Of a DNA stretch of 64,000 nucleotides, positions 26,329 through 35,748 are shown piece after piece (the stretch's first letter is position 1; each line of letters starts with the position of its first letter). The stretch lies in assembly GCA_023434325.1 (NCBI GenBank), contig JAEYSX010000001.1, positions 252,298-316,297 of the forward strand, written 5' to 3'. The translations under genes were made by a program, and so were the position numbers. Source of the stretch: Candidatus Parcubacteria bacterium (GTDB taxonomy: Bacteria; Patescibacteriota; Saccharimonadia; Saccharimonadales; UBA4665). Below the pieces are notes generated by a model. It had not been told where the DNA came from. It was given only the letters and a program-made list of their open reading frames with translations, and ran no database searches.

Positions 26329-28395
26329 CTACGTACCGTGCGAGGTCAATGCGCCTGTTGTAGAAAGTCGAATAAAGTTGGTGGCGGCGGTGTACGTTCC
26401 GCTTACCGCAGTCGTTATATCACTCGTGTTGACACCGCCGATGATAGTCACGTTGCTTGGTGTACCCGTAAAGACAACACCGCTGGCGGTCGTCGTATAG
26501 CGACCATTACCACGGTTAAGGCACATAAGACCGGTGATCGTGAGATGGTTAGCCGCAACCTCAAGACTGGTCGTCTGAGAAGTGTCAATAACCAATCCGG
26601 CAACCGCAATGTTGGCACTAGCAAGCCTTACACCATTAACGTTATCTTGCGATTCGCAGCCCGTAAGGCTGCCGCGACCAGAAGTGATGTTAAAGCCCCA
26701 GTTGTTGCAGTAAAACGCTTTGCAGTTTGTTAACTTGACGTTGCCGCCCGAAATCATGTACCCGGCATCTGCGGCGCCGCCAATGTGGACGTTAGAGATG
26801 TGGCTATCCGGGCTGGACTCCATGTAGATACCGTGACCGCTAAAGCCACGCATCTGAAGATTATGGATGATCGTACCGCGCATATCTGTCTTCATGTGTA
26901 TGCCATGACGAGCCGATCCGTTGGTAAAGCCCGTAATAAGCAAGTTTCGAATGTTGCAGTCAGGATCGGGGTCGGTATTAGGGTAGCCTGTCTGATCGTC
27001 GCCGCTTGTCGCGCTGACAAAACAAATGCCAGAACCTGTACCGCCCGAGGCAAAGTTACCATTGAGCCACAGGTCAGATACGTATGCTACGTGTACATTC
27101 ACGTCGTTTAGCTTGATGATTGCCACCTCGCTCCCAGAACCGGTAGCCGCACTCAGACTCGATGCCCTCAGTTCGGTAAGCACCCCAGACCCGGCCAGCC
27201 ACACACCGGTGCGCATAAGGATTGAACCCGAAATAATAAACACGCCACCGGTAAGCTGAACTTTACCGCGTCCACCCTGACCGGTTGCCGCAGCGATAGC
27301 GCTATTGATCTCTACTTGGTCGTTTGTGCCGTCGCATACGTAATCGGCTGCGTCTTTAATCTCTTGCGGCATGTCTTTTGAGGCAACCAAAATAGCTGCA
27401 GCAGCCGTAGACCCAGGACTGCCACTCCCACCCGTAGGAGGCGTAATCCATGTCAAACTGCCGGAATCGTAAGACAAAACATTGCCATCGCTACCGCTGT
27501 TTGTCGTGTTTAGCTTGGCGACCGTGACCGATGCGTCGGACGGCGTACGAGTGTTCGTAAGACGGCTGTCGCCGGTGGTTACAACGGCGCTGCCATTCTG
27601 CTGTAGGGTGCCGGTAAAGTTCTTATTACCTGTGATTGTTTCACTACCCGATAGGTGTACAACAAGACTGTCATCGGCTTTTGAGGCGAGACCCGGAACT
27701 GTAGGACTCGCAGCAGTTCCGCCCAGGTCGCCGGTAAGTTGCACAAGGCCCTTGGTACTGCTGGTTGCATCGGGCGCACCCGCAGAAGCGGCGCTGTCAA
27801 CGTAGGCTTTGTTGGCGGCTTGTGTGTTGCTGGTGGGTGTTGGCACGACGGGCGAGGATGTAAAGGTCTTGACGCCGGCTACGGTTTCGGCACCCGTAAG
27901 ATGCACGACTTGGTTGTCGTTGGCCTTTGAGCTAATGTCCGACGCAGTGGCGACAGCGGTACCATTATGCTGCAGGGTGCCGGTAAAGTTCTTGTTGCCG
28001 GTAATTGTCTCTGCACCAGCAAGATGCACGACTTGGTTGTCGTTGGCCTTTGAACTGAGCTGCGGAACCGTGGGGCTAGCGGCAGTTCCGCCCAAGTCGC
28101 CGGTAAGTTGCACGAGACCTTTCGTGCTGCTGCTCGCGTCGGGCGCACCAGAAGTAGCAACACTGTCGACGTAGGACTTATTGGCGGCTTGTGTGTTGCT
28201 GGTGGGTGTTGGCACGATAGGCGAAGATGTAAAGGTCTTGACGCCGGCTATCGTCTGATCAGTAGTTGTGCGTACAAATATCCCCTCGGTTCGGATTTTG
28301 AGCCTACCTTCAGTATCATGTTCAACAGCAAGAAAATCATTCAGTAGGTGACCCCATGATCCTTGGTCCCCACCCGGTTGCGGCAAACGAGGCAT
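26329..28395 (-). CDS. Phage-fibre-like beta-helix surface protein
   Basis: A 688-aa protein in three parts. Residues 1-40 are a short module (LPQPGGDQGSWGHLLNDFL) shared with the glycine-rich protein at 35749. Residues 41-310 are tail-fibre-type repeats, with two copies each of GVKTFTSSP...QAANKxYVDS, of STKGLVQLTGDLGGTAASP and of ITGNKNFTGTLQ. Residues 330-688 are a pectate-lyase-like parallel beta-helix (for example CDGTNDQVEINSAI). No signal peptide or anchor is visible, so the export route is unclear. It is likely a trimeric adhesin or glycan-binding fibre. GGAGAG precedes the ATG. Confidence 0.8.
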   Translation of the reverse strand: MPRLPQPGGDQGSWGHLLNDFLAVEHDTEGRLKIRTEGIFVRTTTDQTIAGVKTFTSSPIVPTPTSNTQAANKSYVDSVATSGAPDASSSTKGLVQLTGDLGGTAASPTVPQLSSKANDNQVVHLAGAETITGNKNFTGTLQHNGTAVATASDISSKANDNQVVHLTGAETVAGVKTFTSSPVVPTPTSNTQAANKAYVDSAASAGAPDATSSTKGLVQLTGDLGGTAASPTVPGLASKADDSLVVHLSGSETITGNKNFTGTLQQNGSAVVTTGDSRLTNTRTPSDASVTVAKLNTTNSGSDGNVLSYDSGSLTWITPPTGGSGSPGSTAAAAILVASKDMPQEIKDAADYVCDGTNDQVEINSAIAAATGQGGRGKVQLTGGVFIISGSILMRTGVWLAGSGVLTELRASSLSAATGSGSEVAIIKLNDVNVHVAYVSDLWLNGNFASGGTGSGICFVSATSGDDQTGYPNTDPDPDCNIRNLLITGFTNGSARHGIHMKTDMRGTIIHNLQMRGFSGHGIYMESSPDSHISNVHIGGAADAGYMISGGNVKLTNCKAFYCNNWGFNITSGRGSLTGCESQDNVNGVRLASANIAVAGLVIDTSQTTSLEVAANHLTITGLMCLNRGNGRYTTTASGVVFTGTPSNVTIIGGVNTSDITTAVSGTYTAATNFIRLSTTGALTSHGT
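27812..27880. repeat. Direct DNA repeat, copy 1 (within fibre gene)
   Basis: 69 bases nearly identical to 28181-28249. The first 37 bases (27812-27848) and the last 24 (27857-27880) match exactly. It encodes the KTFTSSPxVPTPTSNTQAAN unit. Such exact repeats could recombine and change fibre length. Confidence 0.85.
27898..27930. repeat. 33-base exact direct repeat, copy 1
   Basis: Identical to 28021-28053. It encodes the SKANDNQVVHL segment of the fibre protein. Confidence 0.85.
28021..28053. repeat. 33-base exact direct repeat, copy 2
   Basis: Identical to 27898-27930, about 120 bases apart within the same gene. Confidence 0.85.
28181..28249. repeat. Direct DNA repeat, copy 2 (within fibre gene)
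   Basis: Second copy of the 69-base unit at 27812-27880, separated by 300 bases of more diverged repeat sequence. Confidence 0.85.
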
Positions 28396-28507
28396 AACGT
28401 GTTTCTCTCCTATAATTTCATAAGCACTATGACTTTATATCCACTATACTACACGCCTCGCGATGGCTCAAAGTTTTCTTTACGACTTATTAACTATGGT
28501 CGTAGCG

Positions 28508-29908
28508 CTAACTAACTCCGCCCTGCATCAGCTCCGTTGGCGCAGGTGGCGCGGCCTCTGGGGTTGGCCCCTTTTCTAGATAGCGGGCCGTGAGCTGGCG
28601 ATAATACTTAGAACTAAGCGCATATAGCGAGATTGCCAAACCAAGCACACCGGCGATTATAAAGACCAGTGCAATGCCCCGGTTGACCCCGGTGCCAAAC
28701 CAGCCACCAATAAGGCTGGCTCCGGCGCCGGTCGTCATAAACGGGATAAAGACAAACTGCGCCAACGGGCTAATTGCAAAAGCGGTTATCGGCGACGCGG
28801 CCTGCTCGACGCTCTGCGCAAATCCAAAAACGCGACCTTGTCGCTCATACGGCACAACCTTTTGCAGAATAGTCTGCTCGGCCGCCTCAGCATACGGAAT
28901 TAAGTACAGGTAAATCAGCATACCGACCACCAAAAAAGCGATCGAGGCTTGCAACGGAAACAGAATACTAATACTCCACATCGTAACGTTAACCAGCAAC
29001 AGGGTACGAAGTGGATTTTTTCCAAGACCAGTTTTAGCAATAGCCAGACCGCCCACAATCAGCGCCGTGCTCAGCACACCCCACAGCAACCCCCAGGCAC
29101 GCACACTTACCAACTCCAGACCGTACGCATCCAACAGCGCCATAAACACGCCGCCAAGAAAGTTGTTGAGCGTACTAAACAATATCAATGCCATAAGCCC
29201 CTGAATGCCAAGCACGAGCTTAACTGTACCCTTTAGGTCTACGCCCTTGCGCGGCTGCTCCTCGCCATCGGCATGCTCTGCGGTTTTCTCCGAAAACGCC
29301 ACAATACGCAGATGCACAATCGCCGCAGCCAACACGGCAATAGCCAGCACCAGCACACCTAACATGCCGTTCCACGCCACCAGCAAACCGCTTATCACGG
29401 ATGTCGTCAGCATCGAGACACCGCCCGCAGTACCCACCAACCCGTTCGCTTTATCGCGACGATCAGCCGGGATAAGTAGCGTCGTAAGCGTGGGCATCGC
29501 AATTGTGCGGATATTCCCGGCAATCACCGCCACCATAATCGTCACGATAAGGGTCCAAAGTAACGGGCTCGTCGGGTCCGTAAACACCGTGCGATCAACA
29601 ATCAGGTACAGTGCCAGCGCCGCAGCGTACAAAACCAACGAAACCAAACACGAAAGTTGCATCATCGTCTGCTTTTTGTGATGGTCGACCAAGCTACCAA
29701 ACCAGATTCCGGTGCTTGCCGACAAAACCAAAAATATGCCCGCAATTACGCCGGTCGCAAACACCGAGCGCGTCTGAATATAGGTATAAAACGTAATCGC
29801 AAACCAAACCGTAAAGTTGGCAAGCGAAACACCCAGCGTATTTACAAGCATGTGCAAAAAAGTACGCGTTCGTGGATCATGGACATCGAGTGAAATATTT
29901 TTGAGCAT
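28508..29908 (-). CDS. MFS transporter
   Basis: A 466-aa integral membrane protein with about twelve hydrophobic helices, and a loop between helices 2 and 3 of the type GSLVDHHKKQTMM, matching the MFS motif A region. The overall pattern resembles the enterobactin-exporter/macrolide-efflux (DHA3) group, including the KANGLVGTAGGVS segment. It is probably a proton-driven drug or siderophore exporter. The C-terminal tail is Pro/Ala-rich. It is a single gene with no SD stronger than a weak purine run. Confidence 0.87.
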   Translation of the reverse strand: MLKNISLDVHDPRTRTFLHMLVNTLGVSLANFTVWFAITFYTYIQTRSVFATGVIAGIFLVLSASTGIWFGSLVDHHKKQTMMQLSCLVSLVLYAAALALYLIVDRTVFTDPTSPLLWTLIVTIMVAVIAGNIRTIAMPTLTTLLIPADRRDKANGLVGTAGGVSMLTTSVISGLLVAWNGMLGVLVLAIAVLAAAIVHLRIVAFSEKTAEHADGEEQPRKGVDLKGTVKLVLGIQGLMALILFSTLNNFLGGVFMALLDAYGLELVSVRAWGLLWGVLSTALIVGGLAIAKTGLGKNPLRTLLLVNVTMWSISILFPLQASIAFLVVGMLIYLYLIPYAEAAEQTILQKVVPYERQGRVFGFAQSVEQAASPITAFAISPLAQFVFIPFMTTGAGASLIGGWFGTGVNRGIALVFIIAGVLGLAISLYALSSKYYRQLTARYLEKGPTPEAAPPAPTELMQGGVS

Positions 29909-29999
29909 AGGGGTTATCTATCCGTTACAGTGTACCTAAAATGTTCACAACTGTCATCAGACAGATGTGAGCGGCGACAAAACGTGCGCCGCGGGTATT

Positions 30000-30812
30000 T
30001 TACGATGATCGTTTTTGAGCAATCTGCTGGGCTTGCCAGTCGTGAATACTGGACACCCACTCCCAGCCCTTTGGAGGCGAAGTAATGCGCGGGTCTTTAA
30101 CCTCTTTGCCATCTCGCAGTGCTTGTACGTAGGCGCGATCCTGGTCGATCCGGGCGCGCACTTGGTCGCCCCGCGCAACCGAACCGTGACCAGGAACGAC
30201 GACATCAATCTTGTCTGCTACACTCTCGAACAACTCCAGCGCGTCAAGATAGTCACCAATTGGGTCGGCCGATTCAAGCGCAAGCATCGGCACAAATACA
30301 TCCGAGAGCATATCGCCGGCTGCCAGCACTCCGTGCTTTTCGATAAACAACCCGGCGTGTCCTTGTGCATGCGCTTTGTGTTCGAGCACGCGAGCCTCCG
30401 GCCCATCCCACGTAAGGCGGGTCGCCCCTTCCGGCAGCGCCGTGATCAAGCCAAACAACTCCGCTGGGACTTCGGTAGCAATCTCTGGCGGCAAACCCTC
30501 GACAAACTGCTCTTTCCAGTCCGGCTTTGATAGAAAATCCGTCAAAAACGCCGCGGCAGCCGCCGTGCCGTACCGCGGAGCGTTCCCAAGCGCTGGATGC
30601 CACAGCGCGTGATCCCAATCCGGGTGCGTCGCAAAACCCACTACAACCGGCAGACCCATGTTTTTTAGATCACTCGCCAGACACTGCATCTCTGCATTTG
30701 TTATGCCGGCATCGACAAGCAAAACCCCTTTGTCACCCTGAACAACAACGGTGTTGTTTTGTAGCAATTCGCTTTGATGAACAAGCACCCCGTCAGTTAT
30801 CTGCTTTAACAT
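30000..30812 (-). CDS. Metallo-beta-lactamase fold hydrolase
   Basis: A 270-aa MBL-fold protein. The metal motif is ATHPDWDHALWH near residue 60, with His-x-Asp-x-Asp-His in place of the usual His-x-His-x-Asp-His. Later ligands are in AHAQGHAGLFIEKHGVLAAGDML and VPGHGSV. The second metal-binding His is therefore replaced by Asp, which may change metal content. The ATG at 30812 is preferred over 30818 because AAAGGA has proper spacing to it. It is divergent from an HxlR regulator with a shared 70-base control region, so it is probably that regulator's target. Confidence 0.87.
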   Translation of the reverse strand: MLKQITDGVLVHQSELLQNNTVVVQGDKGVLLVDAGITNAEMQCLASDLKNMGLPVVVGFATHPDWDHALWHPALGNAPRYGTAAAAAFLTDFLSKPDWKEQFVEGLPPEIATEVPAELFGLITALPEGATRLTWDGPEARVLEHKAHAQGHAGLFIEKHGVLAAGDMLSDVFVPMLALESADPIGDYLDALELFESVADKIDVVVPGHGSVARGDQVRARIDQDRAYVQALRDGKEVKDPRITSPPKGWEWVSSIHDWQAQQIAQKRSS

Positions 30813-30828
30813 GATCATTTCCTTTCGA

Positions 30829-30853
30829 TTTTAGTTGCATTTTAAAACTAAAA
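30829..30853. promoter_or_regulatory. Inverted repeat between hydrolase and hxlR-type gene (putative operator)
   Basis: TTTTAGTT (30829-30836) and AACTAAAA (30846-30853) form a perfect 8-bp dyad in the shared divergent promoter region, next to TATAGT at 30858-30863. This is a plausible HxlR binding site. Confidence 0.5.
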
Positions 30854-30889
30854 TAAGTATAGTGTAATCTGGAGGCAAAGTCAAAGCGC

Positions 30890-31348
30890 ATGTATACAAA
30901 CCGATCAACTTGCCCAATTAGCTCTAGTCTTGATCTGCTTGGCGACCGCTGGTCGCTGTTGATTCTGCGCGACATGATTTACCATGGCAAAAAGACCTAC
31001 GGCGAATTTTTGTCATCCGAGGAAGGTATCGCGCGGAACATATTGGCCAATCGACTCTTGCGCCTACAAAAAAGTGGCCTCATCGCAAAAACGCCCCTCA
31101 AGACCGACAAGCGCAAAGACGAATACACACTGCTCGAACCAGGCATCGCAACGGTTCCGATCTTGCTCGATCTAGCCGATTGGGGTGCACAGTACCGCGA
31201 AAACGCCCAAGCCCCCAAAGAGTGGATCGACTACGTGCGGTCCAACCGCTCCACACTTATACCGCTTATTCAATCAACATTAAAAGAAGGAGGATCGATC
31301 TTTGCAGGAGACAACAGCGTCGTCTCTAAAATTAGTGACCAGATGTAA
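30890..31348 (+). CDS. HxlR family transcriptional regulator
   Basis: A 152-aa winged-helix regulator with the full HxlR signature: CPISSSLDLLGDRWSLLILRDM near the N-terminus, TYGEFLSSEEGIARNILANRL as the recognition region, then LQKSGLIAKTP and YTLLEPGIA. The N-terminal Cys is the redox- or aldehyde-sensing residue in some family members. It is divergent from the metallo-hydrolase and probably controls it. Promoter TATAGT lies at 30858-30863, with GGAGG at 30871-30875, 14 bases before the ATG. Confidence 0.92.
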   Translation: MYTNRSTCPISSSLDLLGDRWSLLILRDMIYHGKKTYGEFLSSEEGIARNILANRLLRLQKSGLIAKTPLKTDKRKDEYTLLEPGIATVPILLDLADWGAQYRENAQAPKEWIDYVRSNRSTLIPLIQSTLKEGGSIFAGDNSVVSKISDQM

Positions 31349-31418
31349 ACACCCATGTTCGCGCCAGTCGACCGGGCGTGCACTTGATACAATTAAATAA
31401 CAGTAAAGGAACTTTATA

Positions 31419-31808
31419 ATGAGCAAAAAGCTATATCTTAACCTAGCAGTTAAAGACACCGTAAAGGCCCGTGATTTTTACGTTGGCATCGGTTTTGAGA
31501 CAAAGGCAGAATACAGCAACCCGATGAGCGAAGCGATCATCATTAACGACGACACTCTGTTTTTGCTTGTCAAAGAAGACGCCTTTACCCAGGCGGCCAA
31601 GCGGAGCGCGGTCGACACTGCGACTGCGGCCGAGGCAGTATTGGCAATCGAGGTCGACAGCCGCGAGCAAGTCGACGATATCGTCAACAAGGCTGTCCAA
31701 GCCGGCGCGCAAGAAGTTGACGAGGCATTTGAGCACGAGGGCATGTACACCCGAATCTTCCGCGACCTCGACGGCCACCAGTGCAACATCTTTGCATTTG
31801 TAGCGTAA
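31419..31808 (+). CDS. VOC family protein
   Basis: A 129-aa VOC/glyoxalase-type protein. It starts with LYLNLAVKDTVKARDFYVGIG and ends with TRIFRDLDGHQCNIFAF, where Asp-Gly-His replaces the usual metal-ligand strand. It resembles the lactoylglutathione lyase-like PA0 branch with a central VDSREQVDDIVNKAVQAG. The substrate is unknown. AAAGGA lies eight bases upstream of the ATG. Confidence 0.88.
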   Translation: MSKKLYLNLAVKDTVKARDFYVGIGFETKAEYSNPMSEAIIINDDTLFLLVKEDAFTQAAKRSAVDTATAAEAVLAIEVDSREQVDDIVNKAVQAGAQEVDEAFEHEGMYTRIFRDLDGHQCNIFAFVA

Positions 31809-31868
31809 TCTGCGACTTGTCACAAAATCGACTGCGGCGCGCCAGCTGCCCGCGTTATAGTACGCATC

Positions 31869-33104
31869 ATGCTACAAACAAGCATGGACGGCCCCGTTAC
31901 AAACGAACTCAAATCTGATCGCCTGGGCGCAAACGAGCGGATCGTCGATGCCATTCTTGCTCGATACATACATGTAGGCAGTATTGAGGTTTGCTATCCG
32001 AGCGGACAGTGGCGCCGCTATGGCGATGCGTCGCAGCCGGTGCGAATCAAGGTCAAACGTCTGCCCCTACACCGGCTGGTCAACCCGACGTTATTTTTTG
32101 GCGAATCGTACATGTCGGGCAATATTCAGGTCGCCGAGGATCAGCTGGACAGGATGTTTCAGTTACTTAATGCCAACCAATCGGATTCGCCGGGCACGCG
32201 GCTACTCGAGCGACTACCCCGGCGGCAAACCAACAACCGACGACATCAGCGCATGCAAATCAGCCATCACTACGACAAAGGCAACGATTACTACAAGCTA
32301 TGGCTGGACAAAACGCTGACGTACTCGTGTGCGTATTTTCGTCACCCCAATGACTCGCTCGAGCGAGCGCAGCTGCAAAAAATTGATTACCTGCTGCGCA
32401 AGCTGCGCCTGGAACCCGGTCAAACGCTGCTGGATATCGGCTGCGGCTGGGGATACCTGGCCGCTACTGCCGCTGCGCGCTATGGCGTACGCGTACTGGG
32501 CATTACGCTGAGTCACGAGCAGCTCCGGGGCGCAACAGAACTCGCCAAGCGCGCCGGCGTTGATCATTTGGTAGATATTAAACTTGCCAACTATCAAGAT
32601 CTACCGGACAACGAGCAGTTTAACCGCATTATTAGCGTGGGGATGTTCGAGCACGTCGGCAAAAACAACCACGCGCTGTATTTTGATAAAATCCGCAAGC
32701 TGTTAACAGATGAGGGCGTGTCGGTACTGCATACCATTACCGCCCGCAACGACAAACCGACCGATCCGTGGATCGACAAGTATATTTTTCCGGGCGGACA
32801 TTTACCGACCGTGGACGTCATTGAAAAGCTAATGGCCGATTACCAGTTTTGCTCGATCGACCGCGAGAACCTGTGGCAGCATTACGCCATGACGCTCGAT
32901 ATATGGCGACAAAGACATCGCGACCACAGGCCAGAGATCGTAACAATGTTTGGCGAGACATTTTATCGGATGCAAGATCTATGGCTGGCCGGCTCAGCCG
33001 CGACCTTCCGCTACGCTGGAACGGGTCTTAACCAGTTTATTTTTAGCAAAAACAAACCCCGCTTTATGACCTGGCCGCTGACGCGCGATTTTATGTCCAA
33101 TTGA
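31869..33104 (+). CDS. cfa: Cyclopropane-fatty-acyl-phospholipid synthase
   Basis: A 411-aa enzyme that adds a methylene group from SAM to membrane unsaturated fatty acids, protecting from acid and oxidative stress. The N-terminal lipid-binding domain includes LFFGESYMSGNIQV. The catalytic domain begins ISHHYDKGNDYYKLWLD near residue 135, with SCAYFRHPND and the SAM loop LDIGCGWGYLA near residue 190. IFPGGHLPTV lies near residue 310. It may draw on the SAM made by MetK. TATAGT at 31856-31861 lies seven bases before the ATG (leaderless). Confidence 0.93.
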   Translation: MLQTSMDGPVTNELKSDRLGANERIVDAILARYIHVGSIEVCYPSGQWRRYGDASQPVRIKVKRLPLHRLVNPTLFFGESYMSGNIQVAEDQLDRMFQLLNANQSDSPGTRLLERLPRRQTNNRRHQRMQISHHYDKGNDYYKLWLDKTLTYSCAYFRHPNDSLERAQLQKIDYLLRKLRLEPGQTLLDIGCGWGYLAATAAARYGVRVLGITLSHEQLRGATELAKRAGVDHLVDIKLANYQDLPDNEQFNRIISVGMFEHVGKNNHALYFDKIRKLLTDEGVSVLHTITARNDKPTDPWIDKYIFPGGHLPTVDVIEKLMADYQFCSIDRENLWQHYAMTLDIWRQRHRDHRPEIVTMFGETFYRMQDLWLAGSAATFRYAGTGLNQFIFSKNKPRFMTWPLTRDFMSN

Positions 33105-33120
33105 TATGCATGAGCGCCAA

Positions 33121-34470
33121 CTACAAAATGTTGACCGCGCGAATTATGGCCAGATGATCGAGATTGGTAATATCTATTTTGCCCTTGTCGCCCTCAAGGA
33201 TTACCTCGGGGCCGTCCGCTGCAAGCTCCCAACACCTAATGTTTCCCTCTAGATACACCGTGTCGCGAGCATAACAACCACCCTGCCCGTCGGTCCCCTT
33301 TTGGATTCGCACCGCCAAGTACCAGGCTTCTTCTCGGGCCCAGGCATCGTTGTTAGTCCCGTACGGATGACGCAGCTGCTGCCAGAATGCGTAGAGTACA
33401 TGCAGCGTGCGATATAAACGCGAAAAACTATACGGCTCTTTGTCATACCCAAGACTTAAACATACTGATATGTGGAGTAACACGATATATTCCCAGGCAA
33501 ACTGACCCAAGAAAACCGATTCGCGATTATATACGATTTGCTCGCGCAAAAAAGCGCGGCCCTCGTGGCCTTTTTCATGTCCGGCCAAACCGAGTGCAAG
33601 CAGACGCAAAGGCTGGCGCTCACCGTTAGCTGTCTCTAGTAAATGACTGCCGATCTCGTGACTGACGATCCCAATAAACTCATCGCGCTCTAAGCGATAA
33701 CCCCGCGGACGAAGCAGCAGCTTATCGCCCCGCGCCGTCGCCCATATGTTGTTAGCTGCGTCGGCAACCGTGTAATCAGACCCGATATTGCGCAGAGCTC
33801 GCCGACAAATCTCGTCACCCTCTTCTTGCGTAATGAACGCTTGCATCGGCATCCCACCTTTGCCAAAAAGCAGATCATAAAAACCTTTGGGCTGACGGTG
33901 AAGCTGCCGTACTTTTTGAAAAACAAGTTCGGACGGAAGTAAAATACTGTAGTCCGATGTCGTATTGGGCACCACATCCAGAACATTCTGCGCCAACGTC
34001 TTACATGCGTCGTCCCGGCCGGTAGCGAGCGCTTCGCTTGCACTACTGCGAATCCAAGCGCACGCGGCCTCAAAAATCTCGCGACGCGGCTGGCCGAATA
34101 ATAACTTGTTTTCGCTGGCAAACGCAGTGTGGTCCTGTGCAAACGCAGCCAATACCAGGCGCGCGTTCGCGACAGCGTTGTCGATATAATCCAAATATGA
34201 CTTTCTAACAATCGGGTCGTTCTCTTGGGCGGATATGTCTGCCGCCAAAGACTCAAACTCTTTGACCGCGTCGCGTATTTTGCCGACAACCGGCAGATCC
34301 GGAAAAAGCGACACGTCCAGACTATAGGCCGATGCCTCGAACTCTTGCCGTCTAATGCGGAGCGTGTCCGTGCTCGGTTCTAGCGAAATATATGTCTCGC
34401 CAAGCGCCTTGGTGGCTCGAGACACAGCCTCGAACCAACGGGCGTCCAGCGCAGTGTGGGCATAGCGCAT
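33121..34470 (-). CDS. DUF1704 (QEGLA-motif-like) putative metallopeptidase
   Basis: A 449-aa member of the DUF1704 family, a gluzincin-like group. The zinc motif is IVSHEIGSHLLETANGE near residue 270 (His-Glu-x2-Ser-His, one residue different in spacing context from HExxH but consistent with it). The family's following TQEGLA is replaced here by KGHEGRAF, keeping the Glu. The N-terminal 250 residues are helical. No signal peptide is seen, so it is cytosolic. A minus-strand TATAAT at 34478-34483 lies seven bases before the ATG (leaderless). Its physiological substrate is unknown. Confidence 0.78.
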   Translation of the reverse strand: MRYAHTALDARWFEAVSRATKALGETYISLEPSTDTLRIRRQEFEASAYSLDVSLFPDLPVVGKIRDAVKEFESLAADISAQENDPIVRKSYLDYIDNAVANARLVLAAFAQDHTAFASENKLLFGQPRREIFEAACAWIRSSASEALATGRDDACKTLAQNVLDVVPNTTSDYSILLPSELVFQKVRQLHRQPKGFYDLLFGKGGMPMQAFITQEEGDEICRRALRNIGSDYTVADAANNIWATARGDKLLLRPRGYRLERDEFIGIVSHEIGSHLLETANGERQPLRLLALGLAGHEKGHEGRAFLREQIVYNRESVFLGQFAWEYIVLLHISVCLSLGYDKEPYSFSRLYRTLHVLYAFWQQLRHPYGTNNDAWAREEAWYLAVRIQKGTDGQGGCYARDTVYLEGNIRCWELAADGPEVILEGDKGKIDITNLDHLAIIRAVNIL

Positions 34471-34527
34471 AGTGTTTATTATAAGCTATCGCCCGTGTCA
34501 GAGCTGCTCATTGCCCTGGCCTATGCA

Positions 34528-35526
34528 CTACCACGACCTCGGTCGTCGAAGCCGCCATTGTACCCCCTCTACTAAGCCATGTACTGCCGCTCTAAGGCGG
34601 TCGCCCCGCCTTTCCCCGGTAAGATTGGCCCGAGGGCGCGGTTCACGTGACGTAGGATATACATACTCGCGGTAACTTGCGATCGCGGTGTCGAGGGCTT
34701 CCCATGCATGCATCCCGCTGGCGAGCCGAGCCATCCCAGCAGGTACAGCATAACCAAGCATCTCGTCCTCGGACAAAGCAGTAACCCTGCGAGCCGCGGT
34801 TGCGCGTGGGATTGATCGATCCGGAGTCCACCGTACAATACTTAAATTCAGCCGACCCGTTTCCTTTTGGTAGGCCGCAGCCACTTCCTCGGGAGTCGGA
34901 ACAATTTCATTTGCAACGGGGATACGTTGTTTTTTGGATGTTTGAACGTAATACACGCCAATACTGTCGCTTGGCCCTGGATTAACTATGCACTCGTCCC
35001 CTGCGTCTTCTGCATACACCGTCTGCTCTACAGCCATAGAAGCAAGAGCAATATAGCCATTCCCCTTCTCTAGCTTCTTCTCTCCGACAACGAACATAGG
35101 TATGGCACGTTGGTCGCGTATCCACCAGCCGTCCTCGTCATACGACGGATATCTTGGATCCAGCACCTGCGCGCGCCCTAAACTTGATTGTTTTGGAGGA
35201 GTCGCATATACGATATTTCTGCGGACATCATTCCATACCCGAGGATCATACGTAGATAACCCAGTGAAGTTTAGACCCGTCGCGTGCCTGATGCCTTCGC
35301 CAAAATTTTGCAAAAGCTTAACTCGCGCTGTGTCGGGAGCGGTGTCCGGCGATATCTCCTGCGGGATAAATGTTCCGTCCGGCACAAATGTTCGCGGACG
35401 AAAACCTTCGGGCAGCTCTACTTGCCCAGTGGCGTAGTGCCCCAATTCGCGCTGCAGCAAGCCGTTAAGCGGCAGTCTGTACGGCTCTATCCCAGCTTCG
35501 AGAGCCGCTAATGTTACCTCGGACAT
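34528..35526 (-). CDS. Hypothetical protein (332 aa)
   Basis: I do not recognise this protein. It is soluble, with a Pro-rich central part, a segment AIPMFVVGEKKLEKGNGYIAL, and a basic C-terminal tail rich in Arg (PREPRPRANLTGERRGDR-like), which could bind nucleic acid or membranes. The ATG at 35526 is chosen because a minus-strand TATAAT (35537-35542) lies ten bases upstream; the longer start at 35556 would precede the promoter. It lies 57 bases from the start of the DUF1704 gene, in the same orientation, and may be functionally linked. Confidence 0.6.
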   Translation of the reverse strand: MSEVTLAALEAGIEPYRLPLNGLLQRELGHYATGQVELPEGFRPRTFVPDGTFIPQEISPDTAPDTARVKLLQNFGEGIRHATGLNFTGLSTYDPRVWNDVRRNIVYATPPKQSSLGRAQVLDPRYPSYDEDGWWIRDQRAIPMFVVGEKKLEKGNGYIALASMAVEQTVYAEDAGDECIVNPGPSDSIGVYYVQTSKKQRIPVANEIVPTPEEVAAAYQKETGRLNLSIVRWTPDRSIPRATAARRVTALSEDEMLGYAVPAGMARLASGMHAWEALDTAIASYREYVYPTSREPRPRANLTGERRGDRLRAAVHGLVEGVQWRLRRPRSW

Positions 35527-35748
35527 ATTATTTACTATTATATCATATTCTTGCAAATAACTAAACTACGTTCGCGTTCTTACCTGTAGGGATATAATTC
35601 TTTTTAAGAATATAGCCTTAAATACAAAAATGAGACATAAGATGACTGCTGAAAATTACTACATATATCCACACCCCTCTCGGATGTCCGGTGATATAAT
35701 TGTGAGAAACATAATCATTAAGTAGAGATTAAATGAGGGTCGGGATTC

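Noticed and set aside
27812..28249. Spaced direct repeats that might suggest CRISPR
   Set aside because: The repeats are unequal in length, in frame, and encode repeated protein units of a fibre gene; there are no cas genes.
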